DNA of 64,000 bases from Andrena cerasifolii (Eukaryota > Arthropoda > Insecta > Hymenoptera > Andrenidae), in the NCBI RefSeq assembly GCF_050908995.1, contig NC_135119.1, forward strand, positions 17,298,001-17,362,000. Direction: 5' to 3'. The position numbers and the translations under genes were made by a program. The notes beneath the pieces were generated by a model that was given only the letters and a program-made list of their open reading frames with translations, was not told the DNA's origin and searched no databases. Below are positions 1-12,303 of this stretch, piece after piece; position 1 is the first letter of the stretch, and each line of letters begins with the position of its first letter.

Positions 1-3000
1 TGTTTGCCCGGACTACGGGGACTTAAGGGTGATCGCGGTTTGGATGGCACTCCTGGTATTCCTGGGCCACGAGGACCACCTGGAGAACGAGGATTTCCTG
101 GAGAAGCTGGATATGATGGACTCCCAGGACCTATTGGACAACCAGGTCTACCGGTAAATTTAAAAACTTTCGTACTTAGGCTATTTTTAAATGTTTGTGA
201 GATATTTTACAAACTAGTACTGAGGATATTACCGAACTGTAGGTGCATATTAGCACTGTGTGTGTCCATATTGAAATCTTAATACGTGCAACTTATAATA
301 GTGTTCGATTGAACACATCAGAAATCAGCGTTTAGTATTACTAGTAGGTAAATGACGAAGTAATAGATATATGCAAAACATATAGAATGCAGAAAGAATA
401 AAAAGTAAATAACGATATTATATTATTGTCTATACTTTATTTACAGGGGAAAGATGGCACTCCTGGTTCACCAGGTCCCCAAGGAGAAGCCGGTGCACCG
501 GCGACATTTTCATTGGGCAGTATTCGAGTGGAAAAGGGTGACAAAGGTGGACGAGGTGAAATTGGTGGACCGGGCCCAGTAGGCCCACTTGGCCCGCGTG
601 GAGAACCGGGTAGGCTTGGTGTTCAAGGTCTCCCGGGAATTAAGGGTACTGCTGTAAGTGATGACTTAACACTTTTTTTATCGTCTTTCTCGTGATATTT
701 ATTACTATTTCTTCAATTTGGTAACTATTACTTCTAGGGAGATCGTGGCTTCCCCGGAGAAGATGGTATTCCTGGCAGGCCAGGTGTCCCAGGGCGAAAG
801 GGAGAGAGTGGTATCAGCGTAAAAGGGGAATCTGGAGAACCAGGTCGACCCGGCTACCGCGGGGAGAAAGGTGAACCTGGTTTGGATGGAGAAAGAGGCG
901 AACCCGGTAAGTTATCACTTATGGAATCTACATATCATTTAAACGAGCACATATTAAGCAGTTCGTCATTTGTCTCATAAATAGGCGAATGCCCACCTCT
1001 GAATCTAACCGCGGGCTTCAAAGGTGAGAGAGGGTATACCGGCGAGAAAGGAGCGCCTGGTCCACAGGGAAGGGATGGGTTAAAGGGTGACAAAGGTTTA
1101 CAAGGCGATTCGGTATGCATATATCCCTGCGTTATTATAATAGTGGCCACAGTGTACAGAAAATAATAAACAAATTTTATGAAAACAGGGTCCTACTGGA
1201 ACTCCAGGACAGATCGGCGCTCCAGGACCAGTTGGCCCGCGAGGATTACCAGGCCCTCGTGGCGACAAGGGTAACATGGGACCTATGGGTTTCCCTGGAG
1301 AGTTTGGTCGTGAAGGATCCAGAGGATACCCAGGCGCTCCAGCTTCAAAAGGAGACAAGGGTGAACCTGGGATATCAGTTAAGGGTAGCCGTGGTTTGAC
1401 TGGTCCCCCAGGTGAAGCAGGCGAGAGGGGTCTTCCAGGCCCACCAGGAAAGGATGGACCTGTTGGTTACCCGGGTCTATCAGGACTCAACGGAGAGAAA
1501 GGCGATGTTGGATTACCAGGAATAAGCGGTCTACCCGGTGCTCCAGGTGAAAAGGGAGACACTGGTCCGATAGGACCTCCTGGTCCCCCTGGCGTTGCTG
1601 GAACTCCTGGCATGGATGGAAACAAAGGTTTAAAAACTTGAACTTCAGTCTTTAGTCAGAATTTTCCATTGGTTCATTCGAGATTTAGCATCACACGAAG
1701 TTTGCTATGTATAGGTGAACCAGGGCTGCCAGGCGATTCTGGCAGGCCCGGCTTACCGGGACTCCCGGGTACGAAAGGCGATCGCGGTGTACTAGGTATC
1801 GATGGACCAAAAGGATACCCTGGTCGACGAGGTCTACCTGGTGCACCAGGCAGAGCTGGTGTAGAGGGTGGGTTTGGTATGAAGGGTGAACGAGGTGAGA
1901 AAGGAAATCCTGGCTTCCCTGGATTAGCGGGAATGGATGGAAAACCTGGACGCCCAGGACAACCTGGGCCCAAAGGAGATGAAGGCCCTCCGGGTCTTGT
2001 TGGCAGTCCAGGTCCTGTCGGGTACGATGGGCCTAAAGGTGATCTAGGTCAACCTGGTTTCCCGGTAAATATGCTGTAGTAATAGCAACCATTTCTTTTT
2101 ATACTGTAACACTTGAAAGAGTGTACAGGTATCGCCACGTAGTGAAGAAATTATGAGTATCTTCCTGAACTTCGTCAGGGTCGCAAAGGAGAACCAGGTC
2201 AGGTATCAGAGAAAGGTCAAAAAGGTGAACCAGGAATGCCAGGAATCCGTGGTCCTACGGGTCCCGCTGGAAGAGATGGCGTCGATGGTGCGAAAGGAGA
2301 ATCTGGACTTGATGGTATTGGTCGAGATGGGCTCCCGGGTGCAAAGGGTGACACTGGTATACCAGGTCGCGATGGCATACCAGGACCTCAAGGACATAAA
2401 GGCGACACCGGCGTAAGAGGATTCCCAGGTCTTAAAGGAGATATGGTACGCTTGATCGTAGTAATTAAAGACTTGCGTGGGCGGCGTTTTGGAGAACATT
2501 CTGTGTATTCTTTTTGTGAACCACAATAGGGACCAGTGGGTGCATCAGGTGAGCCAGGCACGCCTGGAATGGACGGTTTACCTGGCGAACGTGGTGACAG
2601 TGGTCCAACCGGACCACCCGGTTTACCCGGTTTGGATGGGGAGATGGGAGCCCCAGGACGTCCTGGACTGAACGGTGTCAAAGGAGATCGCGGTCTGTTT
2701 GGTAAGAATAAAGAGAAACAATGAGCCATGCTAATGTTTCGTATTGATAACTTTCGTGTCACAAATATATTAACACTCATACAGCCAAATAAGTAGAGCA
2801 CAAGCAACATCGTGTTCATATTACGTTTCTTTGTTAAGGTTCTGTTGGACTTCCTGGCATCCCTGGTGCGTCCGGTGAGAAAGGTGACCGCGGTCCACCC
2901 GGTCCAACGATTAACGTCAAAGGTGAGAAAGGTGAACCAGGCATCCCTGGAAGACACGGTTTCTCTGGCGCGAAGGGTGACCGTGGTTTGGACGGACGTG

Positions 3001-6000
3001 TTGGATACGACGGTGAGAAGGGGGATAGAGGTTTGCCAGGTCCAAGCGGCAACCCTGGACCACCTGGACATATAGGTCCCAAAGGTATGCTTCTCATTAT
3101 TAGTGCTCAGTTTGTACGTTTGTACCTTAGTCAGACCTAAACGCAGACCCAATCCAAACCTAATCCCGCGCTTAATATATTTTATTCGTCCTAACAGGTG
3201 AACAAGGATTAGCAGGACCAGAAGGTGTCCCTGGATTGACTATTAAGGGCGAGAAAGGTTTACCCGGCTTACCTGGAAAGCATGGACGTGAAGGAATACC
3301 AGGGCGCCCAGGAGAAAAGGGAGAGCAAGGGCTGCCTGGCTTGCCAGGGAACAAGGGTGACATGGGTCCTTACGGACCTGTTGGCCCCCAGGGTGAGAAA
3401 GGTGACATGGGTCCTGCAGGTCTTTCAGGTATACCAGGTCGCGACGGAGCTCCAGGTCTCGAAGGAATGCCAGGTTTGCCTGGCGACATCGGCGAGAAAG
3501 GAGATTTGGGACCACCAGGTCCAGCAGGTTTATCAGGACTTAAAGGAGAACCAGGATTCCCAGGTCAATATTGTATTATTTCTGTATTACATCTTTATAC
3601 TACGTATATCTGATTCAAATTCCATTCAGTTTTGTTACTGCTCAAACATTTGGGATTTACAATTTGAGTCAACAGTGATGAAAAAGTTCCTATGAATTTT
3701 AACAGAAATTATCTGTAAGAATAAATAAGGTTATAAAGCATGTTCCTGAATTCTTTTTTCAATGAATGTCGTATTGGATTTATAGGACCGAGTGGATTGG
3801 ACGGAGCGCCCGGCGAAAAAGGTGACCGAGGTTGGGATGGTGTGAATGGGCTTCCTGGGCCTCGTGGAGATAAGGGTGATAGAGGACACCCTGGTCTAGT
3901 GGGAATAATGGGCGCCGTTGGTTATGCTGGTGTAAAAGGTGACAAGGGTGAGGATTGCCTTGAACCACCAATGGGACCGAAAGGAGACCGTGGATATCCT
4001 GGTATGTATGGCTACGATCCAAGCCAATTGAATTAAAATAATAAGTAACACGAAACAAAAAAACAATAAATTTACATGAAACCTGGATATGTTTTGTAAC
4101 TGTTACATATAGTTAATGTAGAATCTACAGCAGATCTCTTTTATTTATGTCTTCCATTATACAAATTAAGAGAACTAAATGTTATGGTCTCTGTTCCTTC
4201 ATCAAAGCTGCGCGACAAATTTTATATCGAGAGTGGTCTACTCAAACATTTCTTACTGTTGCAGGACCTTCTGGCCCACCAGGACCACAGGGAGAAAAAG
4301 GAATGCCCGGTCCACCAGGATTCCCAGGCTTGAATGGACTGAAAGGCTCACAAGGGCTTCCGGGACCGCTGGGGCCATCTGGCTTGCCAGGTGTACCAGG
4401 GTCTACGGGTGCGCCTGGAATACCGGGTCTGCAGGGACCTGTGGGTGTTCCAGGTCAAGTGGGAGAGCCAGGACAACCGTGCGACGTTGCACCAGATTAT
4501 CTCACTGGTATTTTGTTGGTCAGGCACAGTCAGAGTGAATCGGTGCCCGAGTGCGACGCAGGGCACATTAAGCTGTGGGATGGATACAGCTTGCTGTACA
4601 CAGATGGCGATGAGAGAGCGCATTCGCAAGATTTAGGCAAGCTTCTTTCGTTAATCATGCAGAAATTGTTTGCCCAGAATTGCTCGATGCTACCCAATAG
4701 TTTAGGCAATATTCTAAATTTATATAGCTTTGCAGAAAGAATGGAACCCCTCTTATTTAAAAGTTTGGTAATACTTTGAGTGGCGCGAGACATGCCCCTT
4801 CAAACCGGCCCGGCCTTTCCGAGCGATCCTTTCTAGCGAGAAAGTTTACTTAACTCGCCCCCGCAAACACTCGGACAATACTTTCAATGCCTTTCAGCAC
4901 ATATCGACGCGAAAATACGCCAGAACTGTGTACATTCATCGGCGCGAAAACACGCCGACGGCACTCAAAGTGGTAATATTTTCCGAGCGACCTGCATTTA
5001 TTCCTTCATAATACAAAATCGGTTATACCTTATAAATCAAGTAAATATTCGCGTTTACTCATCATTTCGGACCACACGACTCCCTTGGGAGAATATTAAA
5101 TTCGTTTGTCGCGATTAGTCCTGGCGACTATACACAAGCGTAGTTCTACAAAAAGACCGAGGAATGAGCGGGGAAACAAGTAGATCTCGAAGCTTACACG
5201 CGTCCCGACAGTTTCTGCTTTTTTCCTACCGATCCGGCAACTTGTCTAATAAATTATCGCGAAACAGGTTACGCAGGCTCGTGTGTAAGAAAGTTCTCAA
5301 CGATGCCCTTCCTCTTCTGCGACGTCAACAACGTCTGCCACTATGCCAGCCGCAACGATCGTTCGTATTGGCTGTCGACCAACAGTCCAATTCCCATGAT
5401 GCCTGTCGAGGAGACTGCGATAGAACAATACATCTCCAGGTAAGGTTCCATTTGGAAAAAGAAGAGACGGTCGAGTAGGTACCGAACGCTTTCTTCAGGC
5501 TGGGAAACTTTTTGCGGAAACCTCGTGATGCCCGGATGATTACGCTTCAACTGTTAGGGATAGCCTTTTCGTATGTTCCGCCGATGTCGATCGACTTTTT
5601 GCTCGATCAACCAGGAGCCATGGAAATTTTTCGATTTGCTTCAATGTGTCTCCTTCTTGAGAATTCATCTATACCTCCATTTGCATCTTTTACGCGGCGT
5701 AATACTGCGCAATGCTTGCACCGCGGCGGTTATCTAGGAGATCTGGGAATTTTTTTTTGTTATGTAACGTGACGCCGTTTTGAAATAATATGTCAAAAGG
5801 CATGATACACTTTTCGATCTGTATTAGTCGATAGTGTAAATAGGTCGAGGGAAGATAGTGTTATACTTACATTGTTCTCTCATTTTGGAGGTATTTGTTA
5901 TAATGTAGGAGGGAGAGCCTTTTAAATTTTGAGTTTCATTTTTGGAGTCTCATTGGCGTTATTTTATTAAATGCGCTGGGCCTGAATAAAAAGTTCAGCG

Positions 6001-6823
6001 CGGGCCACCGATATTACACGTGTCATGGAGTGCGATAATGATTAAAATTTACTTCTTCATCCGCAGATGCGTGGTTTGCGAAGTTCCAGCGAATGTGCTA
6101 GCCGTGCACAGCCAATCACTGAACGTTCCTGATTGTCCACGAGGATGGACCGGTCTTTGGATCGGATACAGCTTTGTTATGGTACGAAAACGAACTCCTC
6201 TTTCAAAATTTTTAAACAGGAGCCTGCAAATAAAAGTTCGAGACTTGTTGCTCAAGTACTATCCAAGTAACGTGCTCTTAGCAATTTACCTGTGACTGTC
6301 TAGTTACGAACACTTGAACGAAACTTGTGGAACAACGTTGTGTAACCTTTGTCTTTCTAAAACTTCAATTCTTCCAATAATTGTAGCGAAAGAAGTTGGA
6401 AACTTTGTAATACTTTCCTCCACAATCTCGGCAGGGTGTCGTTAAATAAATACACGCTGAGATCGTGGCGTTCCTCGCGCACACGGAGCATTCGAGCCTC
6501 CCCTATTTTCTAACGCCCTCGTTCTTCACGACTGAAACCCTTAATTTTCATCGTTATCGTTGCAGCACACGGGTGCCGGCTCCCAGGGCGGCGGACAGTC
6601 CCTGTCCAGCCCTGGATCCTGTCTGGAGGACTTCAGAGCGACGCCGTTCATCGAGTGCAACGGCGCTAAAGGACACTGCCATTACTACGCGAACGAGTTC
6701 AGCTTTTGGATGGCCACCATCGAGGATAGGCAACAGTTCCAAAGGCCTGAGAAACAGACCCTGAAGGCGGGCAACCTCAGGGCCCGAATAAGTCGCTGCC
6801 AAGTGTGTATAAAGAACACGTAG
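1..6823 (+). CDS. vkg: Collagen alpha-2(IV)-like chain, 3' part of gene (5' end outside window)
   Basis: Secreted basement-membrane network collagen. Exons read by eye: 1-153, 447-653, 738-906, 985-1112, 1189-1627, 1715-2064, 2179-2445, 2530-2701, 2839-3084, 3198-3563, 3786-4001, 4265-4636, 5268-5439, 6067-6181, 6566-6823. The phases chain without a break to give 1,209 codons and a TAG stop at 6821-6823. The first eleven exons and half of the twelfth encode Gly-X-Y repeats with short interruptions (for example GISVKG, GPTINVKG, GECPPLNLTAGFKG, GEDCLEPPMGPKG), as is normal for type IV. The last exons encode a complete NC1 domain with 12 cysteines in two C4 repeats, ending SRCQVCIKNT. Motifs such as KLWDGYSLLY, NSPIPMMPV and GGGQSLSSPGSCLEDF resemble vertebrate alpha-2 more than alpha-1, which suggests the viking orthologue; the alpha-1/alpha-2 choice is by eye. 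Methionines in PIPMM and the lysine in TLKAG sit where the sulfilimine cross-link forms in known NC1 domains. Three RGD triplets lie in the helix. The intron after 4636 has a GC donor. Confidence 0.96.
4637..5267 (+). other. GC-AG intron inside the collagen NC1 domain
   Basis: The exon ends at GAT TTA G (4630-4636) and is followed by GCAAGC, not GT. The acceptor is AACAG at 5263-5267. Joining the two exons gives HSQDLG-YAGSCVRKF, the universally conserved NC1 core, so the junction is fixed by protein homology. The AG|GCAAG context is the typical strong context of GC donors. Confidence 0.9.
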
Positions 6824-7510
6824 ACCCACGGACGCGCCTCCGTCTTATGCCCCCCTTTCCTCCCCTCTTAACGATGGTTTACTTCACTCTCAACTTTGTT
6901 GTTTTTTTACTCGACAAAAAAAATGTTTACTACCCGATAAACTAGAGCAGATCAAAGTCTCGCGACAAGCGGAGGAACGGCCACCGTCGGCGATGTCGAA
7001 GCTAAGAGACCGACGGGATTTCTTCTTCCTCGCGTTCCTCCTTGTTCCCTGGTTTCACTGCATTGTACTTTGTCCTCGTTATTTTCACCCCCGCCTCCCC
7101 TAATTCGCGTTCTCCCCCCCTCCGCCCCCCGTCGTTGCCTACCTTCATCTATCGCCCTACCCTCTCTCCCTTGTTCTCACTGTCCGGCTTTCGAATCTCC
7201 TGCGAGCGCTTCCGTCATACGCCGTAAGTCTTCTTTTTTTAATCTATAATCATTGAAACGCCAAGTGCCTAGCGTACTATCTTTTAGCATGTAAAATAAT
7301 ATATAAATATTATATAGATATTTATATCTCGTTAATGTCGTATGAGAATTAAGTTTATCGTACTACCACGGACACTGCCCATATCCAATATGGCACACTT
7401 TACATATTGTATATTAATATAAACGAACTTAGCCTGGTAATCGTGTGAAGCCAAATATTTAAGTAAATAGGTATTTTGCTACGTAGCTAATAAAATTCTA
7501 TTTTCAAACT
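6824..7510 (+). other. Collagen 3'UTR
   Basis: Non-coding sequence after the TAG stop. It begins pyrimidine-rich (6840-7230, with C and T runs) and becomes AT-rich. It runs to about 15 bases past the AATAAA at 7489. The exact cleavage site is inferred. Confidence 0.6.
7489..7494 (+). terminator. Poly(A) signal AATAAA of the collagen gene
   Basis: Canonical AATAAA about 665 bases after the stop codon, followed by T-rich and TG-containing sequence. It is the first canonical hexamer on the + strand after the stop. Confidence 0.6.
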
Positions 7511-8949
7511 TCACTCGTTCCAGCCTCTGATGGATCCCATTGTCATCCTCGGCGAGTTTCCTGTCTTTAGTATTGTAACTTAGGTTCTTCATTGCGTTAG
7601 GTAATTACCAAATTTCTTAAGCTTCGCAACGAACTTGGTCGTATGCTTGATTAGTTTTGAACTGATATCGACACAGTTGAAAATTTACTTCGCGATGGTT
7701 TGCACGGATTAATTTTTTCTTCGCTCTCTGTTTAAAGGAGATTTAATTGTTACAGACAATGTTATACAAGACCTCGAACTTTTTGATAGTAATTTATTAT
7801 TCAAAAATGATTTGCAAACGTTACGTCTATTTTGCTGCAATTCGCTCGGATTACTAACCATATTAACTCGTTAAATCACAGGATACTGAAAATTCACCGC
7901 CGACGATTTATGAGTTTGTGAATACTTTTCAGTGTTTCGTCTTGTAGAGAAAAATAACGACAGCGTTCCCGTTACAGCGTGAACTTGGAACGGCTGTATC
8001 CACTCGAGAAATAATAAACACAGACATACGGAAGCCGTAAACAAGTGCAGGCTGACACAGTTTCGTAAATCATCCTCTCCACTCTGCAGCTGCTTATATA
8101 GAATTTTCGTTGCGTTTTTTGTTCAAAATTGAATCAGCCCTGAGCTTTTCTTCTTTTAAATTTTTCACCTCTGTTACCAGTGACTTCATTCGAAACGCCA
8201 TTTTCCTAGGAAATTATTTATCACCGGATTTAAAGGTGCGCTTTCCTTTAATCTATTATCCTCAGTACTTTGTTGCGCGAATTCAGATAAATGAGAAGTA
8301 ATTTAATATATTAAAATTTTTGAAACACGTTAAACTGCCCTAAGAAGTATACACCTTGACAGATGTATGCTACTACGACCATCAAACGTTAACTAACTAT
8401 TACAAAAGGAAAATATAGCACTAAACTCCTCTTAATCTTAAAATTTTTCTTAGCATTCGAAGAAGCCTAAACGCACAAATTGATCATTTAATTCGTCAAG
8501 AAACTACTTCAACGCCACGAAAAATGAGCCAACAGAATATCGCAGAGAAATAAATCAATTCTGACAAGCACTGCCAATAATGCTCCATGTTGTACATTTT
8601 TTAATTAACACAAAAACTCGATACATCGGTTAGTTCATATAAAAAGTATCACCGCGAAAAATCGTTTGCCTTAAACGAAGCTGGCTTGAACACGATAGCG
8701 GTCCCTGGCCCCCCTCGGTTATAATGCAAATACCGTCCACGATGAACAAGCACGAGCGAGGTTTTCCACGTACATGTGTCCCACGTTCCCTTGGATCTCC
8801 GTCGATCTATTAGCATATGTTTTCTTTTTACCTATGGACGGCGAGCCTCTCACCGCCATCGTGATATTACACTTGAAATTGCACCTCGAGTTTTCCGTGC
8901 GCAAACACGACACGTCAGCCGCGATCGACGCGCAAGAGCGGCTACTAGG
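7511..8949. other. Intergenic, no gene seen
   Basis: AT-rich spacer with no supported exon. The part around 8690-8948 is richer in GC and has open frames on both strands, but none carries a recognised domain. It could be old regulatory or coding DNA interrupted by the element starting at 8950. Confidence 0.5.
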
Positions 8950-10358
8950 TAGGGTAAACTCGGGTAAGTCCGTGATAGTTTTAGAATTTGTCTATTAACT
9001 GCTAATATTTACATATTCTGAAAGTGAGTCTAGGATATAATGATAGGTCAGACATCAGAGAAACAAATAATAGGTTAACAGAAATTTACTAAGTATATTT
9101 AATTGAAAATATACAAAATTAAGTTGTCATGACATACTCAGGTTACTCCGTGATAGCTCTGGTTACCCCGTGATAGTACTCTGGTAACTCCGTGATAGTT
9201 CTCGCTAGCCCGTGATATGGCCATCAGCTACTTTTTTTATATTATTTTACATTATTTTACTTTATTTTAAATGATTTTACATTATTTTATATTATTTTAT
9301 ATTATTTTATATTATTTTATATTATTTTATACTATTTTATACTATTTTATACTATTTTATATTATTTTATATTATTTCATATTATTTTATATGATTTTAT
9401 ATGATTTTATATGATTTTATATGATTTTATATGATTTTATATGATTTTATATGATTTTATATGATTTTATATGATTTTATATGATTTTATATGATTTTAT
9501 ATGATTTTATATGATTTTATATGATTTTATATGATTTTATATGATTTTATATGATTTTATATGATTTTATATGATTTTATATGATTTTATATGATTTTAT
9601 ATGATTTTATATGATTTTATATGATTTTATATGATTTTATATGATTTTATATGATTTTATATGATTTTATATGATTTTATATGATTTTATATGATTTTAT
9701 ATGATTTTATATGATTTTATATGATTTTATATGATTTTATATGATTTTATATGATTTTATATGATTTTATATGATTTTATATGATTTTATATTATTTTAT
9801 AATATTTTATATGATTTTATATTATTTCATATTATTTTATATTATTTTTATTTTGTGCATAATCGTTAGATTCTGAGACGTAAGGAAACATTGTTTCTAG
9901 TATTGACCATCAAAATTTCTCGAACAGCACAATCAGAAACGCAGTCCCAGGCACACGAAAAATAAGAATTTAGTCACTTTTCATAAGCAAAAATAACACT
10001 AATGCCTTATTGTATAATTATTTCAAGAGTAAGACTTGTTAAAGTGTCATTTTACCATCACCTACTTGCAGTTTGAACTTTCCATTAAATTCTAAAGCAC
10101 ATATAATACATAAACAAGCGATCGTCCACAACCAGCGCGAAAAATTTCACGAATAATGCGCTGCTGGAACAAAATGCTCTCTCACTCTATCACACTACCT
10201 TCAATTGACTAATTATTTTACCACAACATAAAGTAGAAGATCAACGCTGTCTGTTAGTGTATGTTCCATCTAAATTGAGTCAGACAATTTGGAGTTACAG
10301 GTAAATGAAAAAGTATCACGGAGTAACCTGTACCACGAACTTACCCGAGTTTACCCTA
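8950..10358. mobile_element. 1.4-kb inverted-repeat element with subterminal repeats
   Basis: The ends are perfect inverted repeats: GTAGGGTAAACTCGGGTAAG at 8949-8968 and its reverse complement at 10340-10359. Inside, the motif GGTTACTCCGTGATAG recurs near 9141, 9161, 9183 and 9203, and once inverted at 10305-10320. Such subterminal arrays are typical transposase-binding regions. The TAGGG terminus fits the hAT-type end, but no matching 8-bp target duplication is visible, so the superfamily is uncertain. No transposase ORF is present. The centre is filled by a decamer satellite. Confidence 0.75.
9241..9840. repeat. Decamer tandem repeat (ATGATTTTAT)n, 60 units
   Basis: Sixty consecutive 10-bp units stay in register with no insertion or deletion over 600 bp. 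Units 9391-9790 are 40 exact copies of ATGATTTTAT. The flanking units are variants such as ATTATTTTAT and ACTATTTTAT. The pattern of perfect centre and diverged edges fits recent internal expansion by unequal exchange or replication slippage. Confidence 0.98.
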
Positions 10359-10870
10359 CGCCAGTGAATTGTTCATCCATATCCGCATTTCAATCTCGCG
10401 ATACCACTCCGATCGAAGTGTCGCGTGCGAATCGTACTTCTTTCCATCATCCCGTCGTTATCGCTGATTTTCATTCAACCCTGATTACATGTTTACAGTC
10501 AGAGCTTGATGGAGCATCGCAAGCATTTTGTTTATCAAAGAGGAATTTATGCACCGATGCGAACGCCTCGCGAATCACCCTGCATTCGATGGAAATTGCA
10601 TTAGTTTGTTTGTTAATTATTGTTTACATCGTAATGGAGGGTAATGGAGGTTTTTCGATATTTCGTTAATTTTTTAGTCGTGGAGTCGAACGTGACATTT
10701 TCCGATTTTAGTATTATGTATGCTGAACGAATTTATTATAGGTAATTGTAGTATCGTTCATTTTGATGATTTAGAGAAGCTTCCAGCAGATTTGATGTGT
10801 GATTTGATGTCCGCTTTTGTGTTTCTACGTGTTATTTGTGATTGGTTTTCTAGTGTAGGTTTTGTAGCTA
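10359..10870. other. Intergenic, no gene seen
   Basis: Unique sequence between two mobile elements. The first 200 bases are GC-balanced like the sequence left of 8950, consistent with one original segment split by the insertion. One open frame of 126 codons starts inside the element and has no recognisable domain. Confidence 0.4.
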
Positions 10871-11611
10871 TTAAGGGGCTGTTCCGGTCTAGAGCCGCAA
10901 AAAATAGGTGATATTTAGAAATTAATTAAAGGAAAACTACTACATATAATTTAACGGGACTTTTTGCATTGTATTAAGGATGTCTTACACTATAGAAATA
11001 TATTTTTTGTTTTATAATTATTCATTGCAGATGGCACTGGGGAGTCGTTAAAGTCAATGCGTCAAAAAATTCATCCAAATCGGTGGAACCTGTACCACCG
11101 AAATCATTGATCTGAAATAAAAAATAACGCCAGATTATTAAAGAGCATTAAACTCGCTCGTAGACTAGACCAGAAAAAAAAATAAAAAATGAATTTTTGA
11201 GAAAATAACGACCCTTGAAATTTGAAATCACTTTTCCCCTATATTTTTCGTCCTTTCAACGCCTTTGAAAATTATAAATTTTCAATTTTTTTAAATTGTA
11301 CTGCTCTATCCACGAGCCAGAAGTATATTCTTCAAAACAAGAAAAGTTTGAGTCGAATCGGATAATAACTTTTGGAGGTACAGGTTCCACCGATTTCGAG
11401 AACACTGTTTCGAGAAATACGCGTTTAAAGTTTTACGAGAGTGCCGAGTGGCCGGGTGTTACCCATGCATTTACCGCTACTCAAATGCTTATAACTTCGG
11501 GAATTTTGCGAATTTAAACAAATCCTTTTAAACTCATATTCCTAAAAGGTTGAACATTCGAAAAATGAAATAAAAAAGAAAATCGATTTTTAGTCCGAAA
11601 CCTCCCCTTAA
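10871..11611. mobile_element. TTAA-flanked element, TTAAGGGG end family A
   Basis: The left end reads TTAAGGGGCTGTTCCGGTCT and the reverse-complemented right end TTAAGGGGAGGTTTCGGACT. Both ends carry TTAA, the target duplication of piggyBac and Kolobok transposons. There is no transposase, so it is a MITE. A related partial copy lies at 39398. Confidence 0.85.
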
Positions 11612-11772
11612 GAAAATGTATCTACGCTCGAATATTATAGAAAATATTCAATTTTGTAGCAAAATAGAACGTGGAGCTCTATTTTGTTAACTCTGACAAG
11701 TGGAATATAATTAAATAGAAGAAGTATATTCAAATGAAGTTCGTTGATTCTGGTTTCCGAAATTCGCAAGGA

Positions 11773-12303
11773 TAGGGGGAAACCGAGGCTAGTTGACTGA
11801 CGAGGTTAGTTGACTAATTCCCTTTAATTGTTGTATTATGTTATAAATTATGCTGCGATTCGCGATATTGAAGCATATGAATGACCAGCTTGCCATTTAA
11901 TGTGTCACCGCGACAGAAACTTGCGAGTTCTGTCAGTGAGAATGAAAAATCTAAAAAGGTCGGAGGGAAGTAAATATTTCTGTTTCGACTATTTATGAAT
12001 TTTTGCTTGATGTTTTCTCATGAATATTTTGTGGAAACATGATACATGATACACAAATGTCAAGTCAACTAACCCCATTATATTTGTCAACTAACCCCAC
12101 AGCCGGGGTTTGTTGACTTATTCGTCTCACTAAATATAATGAAAACTACGTTCTAGACTCAATTAAAACAATTTTAAAAATTAAGCCTGTATACCTAATG
12201 AAATTTGTAAACTTTTGGTGTGCTACAAGTCCGCAAAATACCAACGTCTATTTATAAAAATTAGAAATGTTAGAAATTAGTAAACTAGCCCCGGCCTCCC
12301 CTA
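11773..12303. mobile_element. TAGGGG-ended MITE, GGCTAGTTGA family
   Basis: The left end is TAGGGGGAAACCGAGGCTAG and the reverse-complemented right end TAGGGGAGGCCGGGGCTAG. The core GGTTAGTTGACT is repeated inside in both orientations (near 11803, 12065 and 12090). A second member with the same ends is at 61088-61688. No ORF of note. Confidence 0.8.

Noticed and set aside
2388..3152. 254-codon minus-strand frame across the collagen exons.
   Set aside because: It is the antisense shadow of Gly-X-Y codons (Pro/Gly-rich) and runs through introns proven by the collagen frame.
8774..8998. 74-codon frame left of the 1.4-kb element.
   Set aside because: Runs into the transposon end, has no splice context and no recognisable similarity.
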